DNA of 9,635 nucleotides from DASVWH01 sp036389715 (GCA_036389715.1 DASVWH010000165.1:1-9635), one strand, 5' to 3'. Numbered from the stretch's first letter, positions 1 to 6,871 are shown. The notes: a model not told the origin generated them from the sequence alone. Made by a program: numbers and translations.

Positions 1-2429
1 CCCGAGCCGTGCAGCTTCTGGAGCGCTTCCGCGAAGGATGAGGCGGGCGTCACGTGCGCCCCGCACCGGGCCAGCACGGCGTCAATGTAGTTGAGTGAAT
101 CAGCCTCATCGTCAACGACGAGGACGCGCAGGCCGTCGAGCTGCGGAGGGCTCAGGACCTCCGCGTCAACGCTCTCCAATATCGCGGCGGCGCTCGTCGT
201 CTCCCGGCTCGGGCGAGGCTGCGTTTGACCGGCGGTCGAGAGCGGAAGGTTGATGGTAAAGCTCGCTCCCTGGCCCTCTCCGCGGCTTTCGGCCTTGACC
301 CTGCCGCCGTGCATCTCGACCAGATACCGCACGATGGCCAGCCCGAGCCCGAGGCCGCCGTGTGCGCGCGTGGTCGAGCCGTCCGCCTGGCGAAAGCGAT
401 CAAAAACATAGGGCAGAAAATCGGCGCTGATGCCGTCGCCCGTGTCGGAGATCGTGATCCGCGCCGAGGCATCAAGGTGCTCCAGCCGAACCTCCACGCG
501 CCCTCCCGGCGAAGTGAATTTGACGGCGTTCGAGAGCAGGTTCCAGATGACCTGCTGCAAGCGCGCGGGGTCGCCGGAGACGATGCTTGCCGAGGGAACG
601 AAGATGGATTCGAGCTGGATGGCCTTGGCGTTGATGGCCGGGCGCACGGCCTCCATCGCGGCCTCGATCACGGGAATAAGCTCGACCGGGCGCGGATCAA
701 AGCGCATCTTCCCGCTGATGATGCGCGAGACATCCAGAATGTCCTCGATAATCTGCGACTGAGCGTTGGCGTTGCGCTGAATGGTGGCAATCGCGCGCTC
801 GGAGCTTTCCCCGTCCAGCTGGCCCGAAGCGAGCAGCTCGGCCCAGCCGAGCACGGCAGTCAACGGCGTGCGCAGCTCGTGCGAGAGCGTCGCCAGAAAC
901 TCGTCTTTAATCCGGTTGGCCTCTTGCGCCTCCCTGTAAAGGCGCGCATTGTCAATCGCCAGCGCCGCGCGGCGCGCGAGGTCTTTGGCGAACGTCACAT
1001 CTTCATCCCAGTAGCGCCGCCCGGATTCCGCCGACATGAAGGAGATAGTCCCGACGGGCCTGCCCTGCACGACGAGCGGGACGATCATCAGGGATTTCAG
1101 TCCGAGGCGGCGAATGATGTCCAGGTACTCGCCGTCGCGGAAGGCTGCGACCAGCAGCGAATCGGAGATGTCCGGGTGCAGCTCGGCCCGGCCCGTGCGC
1201 AGGACCTGCGCCACGCCGTACTCATTGTCGGGGTCAAAGGAATAACGACGCGCCAGCTCGGCGGCCAGGTCCAGCTTCGACGGGTCGGCATGCGCTACGG
1301 TCAGAATCCGCACAGAGTTGTTCTGCGAGACGAGGTGGACGGCGCACCAATCGGCGAACTGCTCGGCGACGAGGCCCGCCACATTTTTCAGCGTCGCCTG
1401 ATAGTCGAGCGAGGAGGAGAGCATGACGCTCGCTTCGGCCAGAAAAGCCGAGCGCCTCTGTGCGGCTTCGGCCTGCTCGCGCGCCCTCTGCGCCGAATCG
1501 AAGAGCCAGGCATTATCCATCGCGATAGCAGCCTGCGCCGCCAGTCCCTCGACGATTCGCCCGACGTGCTCTGTGAAGACGCCCGCTTCCGGGTGGCCGA
1601 AGAAGAGCCCGCCGAGCACTACGCCCGAGCGCGAGATGACGGGGACTGCCAGGTAGCTGGTGACGGGCAGATGCCCCGGAGGCATCCCGTAGTAAGGCGA
1701 GTTCTTCCCGTAGCGCGGGTCCTGTCGAACGTCTGCGATGCGGATTAATCCTTCGCCGCGAAAAGTCGGGCCGAAGAGGTCCGTCGAGCGCGGCATGGGG
1801 AAATGCGCGAAGGCTTCACGCGGGACGCCCGACAGCGTATAGAGCATGTAGGACGCGCCGCGCTCGTCCAGCACGTTGTAGAAGAAGGAGCCGAAATGAG
1901 CGCCCGTCAGCTCCGTGGCTGCGTCCGTCACGGCCTGGACGAGTTTCTGCAAATCCAGCTCGCCCGATAAAATCTGCCCGATGCGATTGACGGTCTCGAC
2001 AACCTCCGTCTGCCCGCGCAGCTCCGTTTCTATCTCCACCCGCCTGGAGATGTCCGTGCTGACGCCGACGTAGCCGATGGCTTTACCGGCGGCATCTACG
2101 ATGACCGCGTTGCGAACATGCGCGGGAAAGGTCGTGTCGTCCTTGCGCCGGACTATGAATTCGCCGTCCCACTGGCCCTTCTGTTGAATGCTGGTCATTA
2201 TCTCCTGGGCCAATCCGCCCGCGCCTTGCGGCACTGTCACTTCAAAGATGCTGCGCCCCAGGACTTCTCCGGCGCTCCACTGGTAGAGAGTCTGCGCGGA
2301 CTGGTTCCAGTAGATGATTCTCCCCTCCATGTCCGTCGCGATCACGGCATTGTTGACGTGATCGAGCAGCAGGCGGTAGAACTCTTCGTTCCGGGCAAAT
2401 GTCTCTTGTAGATTCTGTGTTTCCAGCAT
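1..2429 (-). CDS. Hybrid sensor histidine kinase (PAS-GAF-GAF-HisKA-HATPase-REC), 3' end outside window
   Basis: My translation of the minus strand gives one open frame of 809 codons that leaves the window. The order is a PAS/PAC domain (about 10-130), two GAF domains (about 140-300 and 315-490), HisKA with the phosphorylatable His at 517 in LSHELRTPL, and a HATPase domain. The HATPase shows an N-box (WNLLSNAVKF, about 630), a DTGDGIS G1 box and a GLGLGLAIV G2 box (about 690). A receiver domain then starts with VLVVDDEAD; its acidic pair is at 773-774, and its phosphoacceptor Asp lies beyond the edge. No membrane segment or signal peptide is seen, so it should be a cytoplasmic multi-sensor kinase that passes phosphate from His517 to its own receiver. 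The ATG at 2429 is chosen because an in-frame TAA lies seven codons upstream. A G-rich stretch (GGGGGCGGG) just upstream may serve as a weak ribosome site. The ligand and partner are unknown. Confidence 0.93.
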   Translation of the reverse strand, partial: MLETQNLQETFARNEEFYRLLLDHVNNAVIATDMEGRIIYWNQSAQTLYQWSAGEVLGRSIFEVTVPQGAGGLAQEIMTSIQQKGQWDGEFIVRRKDDTTFPAHVRNAVIVDAAGKAIGYVGVSTDISRRVEIETELRGQTEVVETVNRIGQILSGELDLQKLVQAVTDAATELTGAHFGSFFYNVLDERGASYMLYTLSGVPREAFAHFPMPRSTDLFGPTFRGEGLIRIADVRQDPRYGKNSPYYGMPPGHLPVTSYLAVPVISRSGVVLGGLFFGHPEAGVFTEHVGRIVEGLAAQAAIAMDNAWLFDSAQRAREQAEAAQRRSAFLAEASVMLSSSLDYQATLKNVAGLVAEQFADWCAVHLVSQNNSVRILTVAHADPSKLDLAAELARRYSFDPDNEYGVAQVLRTGRAELHPDISDSLLVAAFRDGEYLDIIRRLGLKSLMIVPLVVQGRPVGTISFMSAESGRRYWDEDVTFAKDLARRAALAIDNARLYREAQEANRIKDEFLATLSHELRTPLTAVLGWAELLASGQLDGESSERAIATIQRNANAQSQIIEDILDVSRIISGKMRFDPRPVELIPVIEAAMEAVRPAINAKAIQLESIFVPSASIVSGDPARLQQVIWNLLSNAVKFTSPGGRVEVRLEHLDASARITISDTGDGISADFLPYVFDRFRQADGSTTRAHGGLGLGLAIVRYLVEMHGGRVKAESRGEGQGASFTINLPLSTAGQTQPRPSRETTSAAAILESVDAEVLSPPQLDGLRVLVVDDEADSLNYIDAVLARCGAHVTPASSFAEALQKLHGS

Positions 2430-2879
2430 ACCCGCCCCCAGTGATGCTTAGGCCGAGGACACTTCAACGCCAGGAAAACACGGGCTCCCCGCGCAAACCT
2501 CAGCAGAACTATCCTCGGCTTCTCTCAAGCATAAGAATTAGCAGATTAAGTGTGCAAATGGAAGGCGGCCGCCGACCGCGCTCCTGCGGATGGCCGCGCG
2601 CGGCACGACGGAGCGGGAAACTACCGACCAGCGCAACGGAAAATAGCTCTTCGCGCTCGGCCGCAACTTTTCGCTACGGCCAGGGACGCCCTGGTCCACT
2701 GTCCGGCGAAATTGTCGCTTCTCATCTGGCGTTGAGAGGGCCAAAAGTGTTACATTATTCACGTCGGAGTTGGGAGAAGGTTTACAGGCAAGCTGGACCA
2801 GCGGTTTAGACATATCCAAGTGCCCTCCTCGATTCCCCTATCAATTTAAACAGAAGAAACAAGTTCAAAGGAGTTCCCC
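2430..2879. other. Non-coding divergent gap between the kinase and the beta-helix gene
   Basis: About 450 bases separate the divergent starts at 2429 (minus) and 2880 (plus). Short open frames cross it on both strands, but their translations are arginine/serine-rich, show no recognisable domain and lack convincing ribosome sites. It probably carries promoters for both neighbours. On the minus strand, TTGCAC at 2557-2552 and TATGCT at 2533-2528 are 18 bases apart, a weak candidate for the kinase. On the plus strand, TTTACA at 2781-2786 with TTTAGA at 2805-2810 (18 bases) is a weak candidate for the beta-helix gene. No RNA gene or riboswitch was recognised. Confidence 0.55.
2678..2696. repeat. 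Short inverted repeat in the divergent gap
   Basis: An eight-base-pair stem with one G-T wobble has a core of CCAGGG at 2680-2685 and CCCTGG at 2689-2694, around a three-base ACG loop. No T-run follows on either strand, so it is not a standard terminator. It could be an operator or leader hairpin for the downstream plus-strand gene. Chance occurrence in GC-rich DNA is quite possible. Confidence 0.35.
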
Positions 2880-3818
2880 GTGAAAAAGAACAGAATAGCT
2901 CTGCGCCTCCTGGCGTTCCCCATTCTAATCATATTCGCCGCTTCAATCGCCCAGGCTCAAGCGACGCGCACCTGGGTGTCGGGCGTCGGCGACGACGTTA
3001 ACCCGTGCAGCCGCACCGCGCCCTGTAAGACTTTCTCGGGCGCAATCTCGAAGACGGCCGAAGGCGGCGAGATCAGCGTGCTCGACCCGGGCGGCTTCGG
3101 CGCTCTGACCATCACCAAGGCCATCACTATTGACGGCGTGGGCACACAGGCCTCGATCCTTGGCGCTGGCACTAACGGTATCAACGTCAATATTTTAGCT
3201 GGCTCGGCTCATGGCACTGACGCGGTTGTGATTCTCCGCAATCTCAATATCAACGGGGCCAGTCAGGCCTCCAGCCCGGGAGTGAGCGGCATCAACTACG
3301 TGCGGGGCGCGTCCCTCCTGGTTGACCACGTGAACATCTATAACTTCGGCACGACGGGGATTAACATCAACGTCGGTGAGGGCGGCTTTCTGGCTGTGCA
3401 GGATAGCATCATTCAGAACACCAACACGGGAATCAAGGCCTTCACCTGCTGCGCGACGCTCAACGTCTCGATCAAGCGCGTAACCTTGCAGAATCAGGGA
3501 ACCGGCCTCGACGTGCAATCGGGCACGACGACGATCAGCGATTCCCTCGTGACGAAGAATTCCACCGCCGGGATAGTTGCCGGTGGAACGCTCGGCTCGG
3601 TTGTCAACGTCGAGAACTCGACCATCACCTACAACGGCATCGGCGTCAACGCGGCCAACGGCTTCGGGACTGTCCGGCTGAGCAACAACGGCATTTACAG
3701 GAACAACACCGGGCTGTCCAACAGCGGGACGATGCAGACCTTTAAGAACAACGAGGTGACCGGCAATACGACGGATGTCAACGGCGTCCTGACCGACATC
3801 TCCGGCTCCATTCGATAA
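2880..3818 (+). CDS. Secreted right-handed parallel beta-helix protein
   Basis: The 312-residue product has a typical Sec signal peptide. It has basic residues KKNR, a hydrophobic core at about 7-23, and AQA signal-peptidase sites at 24-26 and 26-28. The mature part starts with a conserved-looking segment holding a cysteine pair (C43, C49, perhaps a disulfide). It then runs as Asn/Gly/Thr/Ser-rich repeats of the type 'V..ENSTITYNGIGVNA', which is the pattern of a single-stranded parallel beta-helix (pectate-lyase-like fold). No lyase catalytic set was recognised, so an enzymatic role is not claimed; surface binding, polysaccharide contact or a structural role are possible. The start is GTG at 2880, supported by AAAGGAG at 2867-2873 with a six-base spacer. 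The gene is monocistronic, with a strong terminator 72 bases after the stop. Confident as a secreted beta-helix protein; function unknown. Confidence 0.88.
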   Translation: MKKNRIALRLLAFPILIIFAASIAQAQATRTWVSGVGDDVNPCSRTAPCKTFSGAISKTAEGGEISVLDPGGFGALTITKAITIDGVGTQASILGAGTNGINVNILAGSAHGTDAVVILRNLNINGASQASSPGVSGINYVRGASLLVDHVNIYNFGTTGININVGEGGFLAVQDSIIQNTNTGIKAFTCCATLNVSIKRVTLQNQGTGLDVQSGTTTISDSLVTKNSTAGIVAGGTLGSVVNVENSTITYNGIGVNAANGFGTVRLSNNGIYRNNTGLSNSGTMQTFKNNEVTGNTTDVNGVLTDISGSIR

Positions 3819-3889
3819 TCGTAGTTGTCGCGGGCTTGGCCCTCCGGCGCTGCCTTCGAGGTATTGCGCGCGGGAGGAACTGGTCATCC

Positions 3890-3930
3890 GGGGCGAGACC
3901 GCATCGAGCGGTCTCGCCCCTTCTCTTTTC
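3890..3930 (+). terminator. Rho-independent terminator of the beta-helix gene
   Basis: A perfect 13-base-pair stem (3890-3902 with 3908-3920, starting GGGGCGAGACC) encloses a five-base loop ATCGA. It is followed by the T-rich tail TTCTCTTTT at 3921-3929. It lies 72 bases past the stop at 3818. The minus-strand side has no T-run, so it acts for the plus strand only and not for the converging acyltransferase gene. Confidence 0.9.
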
Positions 3931-3970
3931 GTGCGCGTCACGCGGGCGCGAGGTCGAATCCGATTCCTGC

Positions 3971-4801
3971 TCAGGCCGCGAAGGGCAGGTAATAATAGGC
4001 GTTTTGCGGGTAGTCCCTGACCATCTGCTCCAGTCGCCGGGCATAGCACCCGAGCATCAGGGTCGAGCGTTCCAGCTTTCCGCCCTCGTAATCGTCCGGG
4101 CTAATCGGCGGCGTGCAGACGATGCTGTGTCGTCCGTTCGCCCGGCGTAAACAAAAGACCGGGACAAGCGGGGAGGATGTCCTGGCGGCTAAAGAAGCGC
4201 CGCCGAGCGGGAAACCGGCTCTGTCTCCGAGAAAGGGCAGCTCGGCCATTTTCCCGAGCCCGCTGACGCCGACGATGCCGACATCGCCCATCAGGGCGAC
4301 GATGCCGTTATCGGCCAGGACCCTGCGGGCGCTGCGCAGAAACTGTGTCCGGGATTCCTCGCCCGCCTGCAAGTTGTCGGGCCAGTTCAAAGGATAAGTG
4401 AGGTTGATGGGCGTGCCCCTGCGTTTAAGCTCGTGTATGAGGAACGGCCAGGGGCCGAAATGGCTGAGCAGGAGAATCACGCCCCTGCCCCTGCCGAGAG
4501 CGCCGCGCAGGTGCTCTTCGCCGATCATTTCGTGCGTCAGCGAATTCTTAGACCAGTAAGAATGAGCCCAGGGCACGGACCATCTCTGAAGGTTTTGACA
4601 GAGCTGTAGGGCTTGCAGCCTGTAGCCGCGAGAGTCCGCGGGGATATTCAAACGCCCGGCCAGCAGAGCATCGCAGCGCCCGCGTAACTCTCTATTAAGG
4701 CAGTAATACGCCGTCCCGCGCAGCGAGAGATAAAGATTCAGCGCCCGCGGCGGCAGTGTTTCGATGGCGCTCTTCGTCGGCGAAAACGAGAGGCCGCGCA
4801 A
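3971..4801 (-). CDS. LpxL/HtrB-like lysophospholipid acyltransferase, altered catalytic motif
   Basis: The translated product (276 residues from TTG at 4801) resembles the lipid A acyltransferase (LpxL/HtrB) family. It has a VILLLSHFGPW block at 108-118, a GDVGI block at 172-176, the stretch PFLGDRAGFPLGGASLA at 189-205, a 'SSPLVPVFCLRR' strand, and an aromatic C-terminus (AYYYLPF). The family normally uses an H-x4-D/E dyad (often HFGNWE). Here His114 is kept but the acidic position is Pro119 (HFGPWP), so standard acyltransferase chemistry is doubtful. The start is uncertain. No in-frame ATG or GTG lies between an upstream TGA near 4912 and 4801, and the open frame continues upstream with protein-like basic sequence (VWNLIFSRRADISKKLKK). 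The true start is therefore TTG 4801 or another rare codon further up. No good ribosome site precedes 4801. It converges on the beta-helix gene. Confidence 0.8.
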   Translation of the reverse strand: MRGLSFSPTKSAIETLPPRALNLYLSLRGTAYYCLNRELRGRCDALLAGRLNIPADSRGYRLQALQLCQNLQRWSVPWAHSYWSKNSLTHEMIGEEHLRGALGRGRGVILLLSHFGPWPFLIHELKRRGTPINLTYPLNWPDNLQAGEESRTQFLRSARRVLADNGIVALMGDVGIVGVSGLGKMAELPFLGDRAGFPLGGASLAARTSSPLVPVFCLRRANGRHSIVCTPPISPDDYEGGKLERSTLMLGCYARRLEQMVRDYPQNAYYYLPFAA

Positions 4802-4932
4802 CAGCTTTTTAAGTTTCTTAGAGATGTCCGCTCTCCGGCTAAAAATTAGATTCCAGACCCGCGCATCAATTCTCAGGCACGGCCCATCACGCGCCCCGTT
4901 TTGCGGCCGTCAATCTTTCGCCTGGAAAGAAG

Positions 4933-4961
4933 AAAGGGGAGCTTTCGAGTCTCCCCCTTTT
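4933..4961 (-). terminator. Hairpin with T-rich flanks, probable second terminator after the tRNA-Lys remnant
   Basis: GGGGAG at 4936-4941 pairs with CTCCCC at 4951-4956, with an inner CT/AG pair around TTCG. Read on the minus strand it is followed by TTTCTTCTTT. Read on the plus strand it is followed by TTTT, so it could act in both directions. It lies downstream, on the minus strand, of the tRNA/HNH locus and separates it from the acyltransferase. Confidence 0.5.
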
Positions 4962-4993
4962 CGGCCGGGATTGAATTCAAAGGGCAGATGCGC

Positions 4994-5020
4994 AAAACGG
5001 CCACCCGTGAGAGTGGCCGT
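4994..5020 (-). terminator. Terminator following the tRNA-Lys remnant
   Basis: On the minus strand an eight-base-pair stem ACGGCCAC/GTGGCCGT (5020-5013 with 5004-4997) with an eight-base loop is followed by a TTTT run. It sits 17 bases beyond the 3' end of the tRNA-Lys remnant. It resembles the tRNA-Arg terminator at 5560-5591: 26 of 37 aligned bases match, counting from the shared GCAGATG. Confidence 0.7.
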
Positions 5021-5036
5021 AACTTATTGATTTAAT

Positions 5037-5090
5037 TGATGCACCCGGCATGATTCGAACATGCGATTAAGAACCAGTTGCTCCCAGAGC
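5037..5090 (-). pseudogene. tRNA-Lys(CTT) remnant: 3' part, deleted anticodon 3' stem
   Basis: Read on the minus strand: a D-stem-like GCTC/GAGC with only a three-base loop, then ACTGG (anticodon 5' stem), then TTCTTAA (anticodon loop, CTT). The T-arm GCATG-TTCGAAT-CATGC is intact, and the acceptor strand CGGGTGC ends with A and TCA in place of CCA. Only TC lies between the anticodon loop and the T-arm, so about eight bases (the 3' anticodon stem and part of the variable loop) are missing. The 5' acceptor strand GCACCCG is absent. It cannot fold as a working tRNA. The last codons and TAA stop of the HNH gene fall inside it, with TAA at 5069-5067 in the anticodon loop. The T-stem differs from the neighbouring tRNA-Arg by paired changes, so it derives from a different, once functional tRNA. 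Confidence 0.75.
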
Positions 5091-5516
5091 GCGGAGATGT
5101 GTGCGCTCCCTGTGACAGTTGGAACAGACCACGTCACACTTCTCAATCTCACTAAGAATGGCCCGTTCTGTTTTTCGATTCACGCTATTTAAGGCAAACT
5201 CTTTGTGTGTGCCCTCTCGATGGTCAAAGTCCATTATATAGTACGGATACTGAATGCCACAGTCCGCGCAAGGCTGTGATTTAGCTTTGCGGATTAACTC
5301 TCTAAACTTTGAATAAGTGCGGGCATTTCTGGCAAGGTAGGATTGCTTGTTGCGTTTATAATGGTTGTGAGTTAGCTCCTTGCCACAATTTCTGCAATAC
5401 GAGTGACGTACCCCGTCGGCGCGGTGCCTGAAATTAAATTCAGCCACGGATTTGAGTGTCCCGCATTTCGAGCATGTCTTGTGAGTTGTGTCTAGGTTGT
5501 CGTGCGCCTTAAGCAT
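5067..5516 (-). CDS. Small HNH endonuclease with extra N-terminal CxxC pairs
   Basis: From ATG 5516 the product has 149 residues. A first zinc-ribbon-like pair set is C15-x2-C18 and C41-x2-C44. A basic stretch follows (NHYKRNKQSYLARNARTYSKF), then the HNH core: C83-x2-C86, DFDH at 96-99 with the presumed catalytic His99, and C131-x2-C134-HRERT. This layout is common in small phage- and mobile-element HNH nucleases, which cut DNA with a metal at the His. The frame is open up to ATG 5591, but that start lies inside the tRNA-Arg terminator hairpin, so the 25 extra residues are unlikely to be translated. The 5516 start has no ribosome site but an extended -10 (TGATACAAT) just upstream, suggesting a near-leaderless mRNA. 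The last ten residues (HLRALGATGS) come largely from tRNA-Lys sequence. Its role is not known; homing or mobile-element origin is inferred. Confidence 0.82.
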   Translation of the reverse strand: MLKAHDNLDTTHKTCSKCGTLKSVAEFNFRHRADGVRHSYCRNCGKELTHNHYKRNKQSYLARNARTYSKFRELIRKAKSQPCADCGIQYPYYIMDFDHREGTHKEFALNSVNRKTERAILSEIEKCDVVCSNCHRERTHLRALGATGS

Positions 5517-5526
5517 GATAAGAGCG

Positions 5527-5535
5527 ATTGTATCA
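5527..5535 (-). promoter_or_regulatory. Extended -10 element before the HNH gene
   Basis: TGATACAAT on the minus strand matches an extended -10 (TGnTATAAT, one mismatch). Initiation would fall about four bases before ATG 5516, giving a near-leaderless transcript. No good -35 is visible. It would explain how the gene is expressed despite the tRNA-Arg terminator just upstream. Confidence 0.4.
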
Positions 5536-5559
5536 TGACCATGTAGATGAAACAGCAGA

Positions 5560-5591
5560 TGAAGAAAATGGCCGCCTGTGAAGACGGCCAT
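5560..5591 (-). terminator. Terminator of tRNA-Arg
   Basis: On the minus strand the stem ATGGCCGTC/GGCGGCCAT (5591-5583 with 5576-5568, one G-T wobble) is followed by TTTTCTTC. It starts 15 bases after the tRNA 3' end. It overlaps the longest possible HNH reading frame and so argues for the shorter HNH start. Confidence 0.8.
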
Positions 5592-5606
5592 TAGTTATAG
5601 AAGTTG

Positions 5607-5683
5607 TGGTGCACCCGGGAAGATTCGAACTTCCGACCCCTTGATTCGTAGTCAAGTACTCTATCCAGCTGAGCTACGGGTGC
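5607..5683 (-). tRNA. tRNA-Arg (anticodon ACG)
   Basis: The 77-base cloverleaf is complete on the minus strand. It has acceptor GCACCCG/CGGGTGC, D-stem GCTC/GAGT, anticodon stem CTTGA/TCAAG around loop CTACGAA (anticodon ACG at 5649-5647), variable loop GGGTC, and T-arm GGAAG-TTCGAAT-CTTCC. The discriminator A is followed by an encoded CCA at 5609-5607. The sequence closely resembles the bacterial tRNA-Arg(ACG), whose first anticodon base is normally edited to inosine to read CGU, CGC and CGA. It has its own promoter (5708-5736) and terminator (5560-5591). Confidence 0.97.
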
Positions 5684-5707
5684 GCTTTAGATAAAAGCAG
5701 AAAAAAG

Positions 5708-5736
5708 AATATACGGATCGGGTTTGTGCCTGTCAA
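5708..5736 (-). promoter_or_regulatory. Sigma70-type promoter of tRNA-Arg
   Basis: On the minus strand a perfect TTGACA (5736-5731) and TATATT (5713-5708) are 17 bases apart. Initiation would fall near 5701, about 18 bases before the mature tRNA 5' end at 5683. Spacing and match are near consensus, as expected for a stable-RNA gene. Confidence 0.85.
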
Positions 5737-5778
5737 GCGAGCAAAGCACGCCAGAAAAACGGCTCTCTTGCGGCCCGC

Positions 5779-6822
5779 TCAACGGGCATAATAGCCTGGA
5801 CGGGTGCGCGCAATCAGCGCCGGGCGCGCGACCTCGATGCGGATGGCACGCCAGCGCCCGTCGCGCGCCCGCGCGCCCGAAGGCTGGTAGGCTATCGTGT
5901 AGAGCGTGCGCAAATCGGCGGCCACCTCCGCGTAAATGTGGCCCAGGTCTTCAAGCCGCCGAATCTCGTTGAGGCGTCCGCCCGTGCGGTTGGCCAGCGC
6001 CTGCATACGCACTCGCGCAGAGCTGTAGATGGCCACCTGAAACGGCTCTAAAGTGGGCAGACGCTTCGGGTCGCCCGAAGGGAGCGCGAGCGGGTAGATG
6101 GTCACGCCCTGGCGGTCGGCCGCGTTGAGCACGGCGTTGAGCGTGGCGCTCGTCTCGGGCTTAACGGCGGCGATGGCCTCTTCGTTCGTATGCGCGTTGA
6201 CGGACAATGCCCTGTCGGTCTTGCGCAGCGCCGTGTCAACGCCGTCGGTTAAGACGACGATGGCTTTGCGCCGGTTCTGTTCCTGGGCCAGCTCCCTGAT
6301 CGAATAATTGAGGGCGTCGTAAAAGTGTGTCTCGCCCTTGCCGTCGGCAGACTCGATGGCGCTGCCGATCTTGCGGTGGTCGGTCGTAAAGCGTGCGACC
6401 GTCTTGACCTTCTCGTTGAAGACGACGACGGCGATGCGGTCCTCGGGCGCGAGCGCGTCTATGAAGCGATAAGCGGCCTGCTTAAGCGTCTGCCGGAAGG
6501 GCTGCGTCGAGCCGGACATGTCGAGCATCAGGATGAGGCTAAAGGGCGTCCCGACCGACTTGAAATCCGTGATAGGCTGGCGCACGTCGTCCTCGTAGAC
6601 CGTAAAATCTGCGGGCGTCAGGTTGGTAATGGCGCGCCCCTGGCGGTCAACCACGCCGACGTTGAGCTGGACGAGCGTGGTGTTGACGCTTAAGACCTCG
6701 TCGTCCCGGTCCTGCGCGCGGACGGGCCGCGCGAGCCCGCAAATGCAGAGCAGGCAAAGGGTTAAGCCCGCGACAAGAGTCTTCTTCGCGGAACATGTGA
6801 AAGGGAATCGAAGGTCAGTCAT
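5779..6822 (-). CDS. Secreted VWFA-domain protein, acidobacterial type
   Basis: The 347-residue product begins with a signal peptide (hydrophobic 16-30, likely cleavage after VRA at 36). An N-terminal strand region at 44-90 (TTLVQLNVGVVDRQGRAI and DFTVYEDD) is typical of the VWFA-related proteins common in Acidobacteriota. A von Willebrand A domain follows with a complete MIDAS site: D101-x-S103-x-S105, T165 in GETHFYDAL, and D193 in LTDG. The C-terminal part (YTIAYQPSG, GYYAR) is also usual for this group. Metal-dependent protein binding outside the cytoplasmic membrane is expected; the partner is unknown. ATG 6822 has only a weak ribosome site (GTGAGCG). Just after the stop on the minus strand there is a TTTTT run with only a weak stem. 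Upstream lie short CAAACG repeats. It appears monocistronic. Confidence 0.93.
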   Translation of the reverse strand: MTDLRFPFTCSAKKTLVAGLTLCLLCICGLARPVRAQDRDDEVLSVNTTLVQLNVGVVDRQGRAITNLTPADFTVYEDDVRQPITDFKSVGTPFSLILMLDMSGSTQPFRQTLKQAAYRFIDALAPEDRIAVVVFNEKVKTVARFTTDHRKIGSAIESADGKGETHFYDALNYSIRELAQEQNRRKAIVVLTDGVDTALRKTDRALSVNAHTNEEAIAAVKPETSATLNAVLNAADRQGVTIYPLALPSGDPKRLPTLEPFQVAIYSSARVRMQALANRTGGRLNEIRRLEDLGHIYAEVAADLRTLYTIAYQPSGARARDGRWRAIRIEVARPALIARTRPGYYAR

Positions 6823-6871
6823 CGCTCACATCAACTTATGTTTGGAAGCCCGGCCGGGTACGAGTATGCAC

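Noticed and set aside
225..1748. 507-residue plus-strand open frame
   Set aside because: It is antisense to the histidine kinase, whose PAS, GAF, HisKA and HATPase motifs are unmistakable on the minus strand. The long frame is a product of GC-rich codon bias, and its translation has no domain signal.
2399..2819. Open frames in the divergent gap (136 residues plus, 93 residues minus)
   Set aside because: No ribosome site, no domain, and basic low-information composition. The plus frame also begins inside the kinase gene.
3195..4049. 284-residue minus-strand open frame
   Set aside because: It lies antisense to the beta-helix gene and crosses that gene's terminator and the end of the acyltransferase gene. 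The composition is arginine/valine/glycine-rich with no recognisable motif.
5037..5683. Integrase-type attachment sites (attL/attR) at the tRNA-Arg 3' end
   Set aside because: The two tRNA ends differ by compensatory T-stem changes, and the left copy carries Lys anticodon-loop sequence. No integrase gene is present. Two different tRNAs explain the similarity better.
5037..5683. Group I intron in a tRNA, encoding the HNH enzyme
   Set aside because: The tRNA-Arg is intact and uninterrupted with its own terminator. The Lys remnant lacks its 5' half on the far side of the HNH gene, and I saw no intron core.
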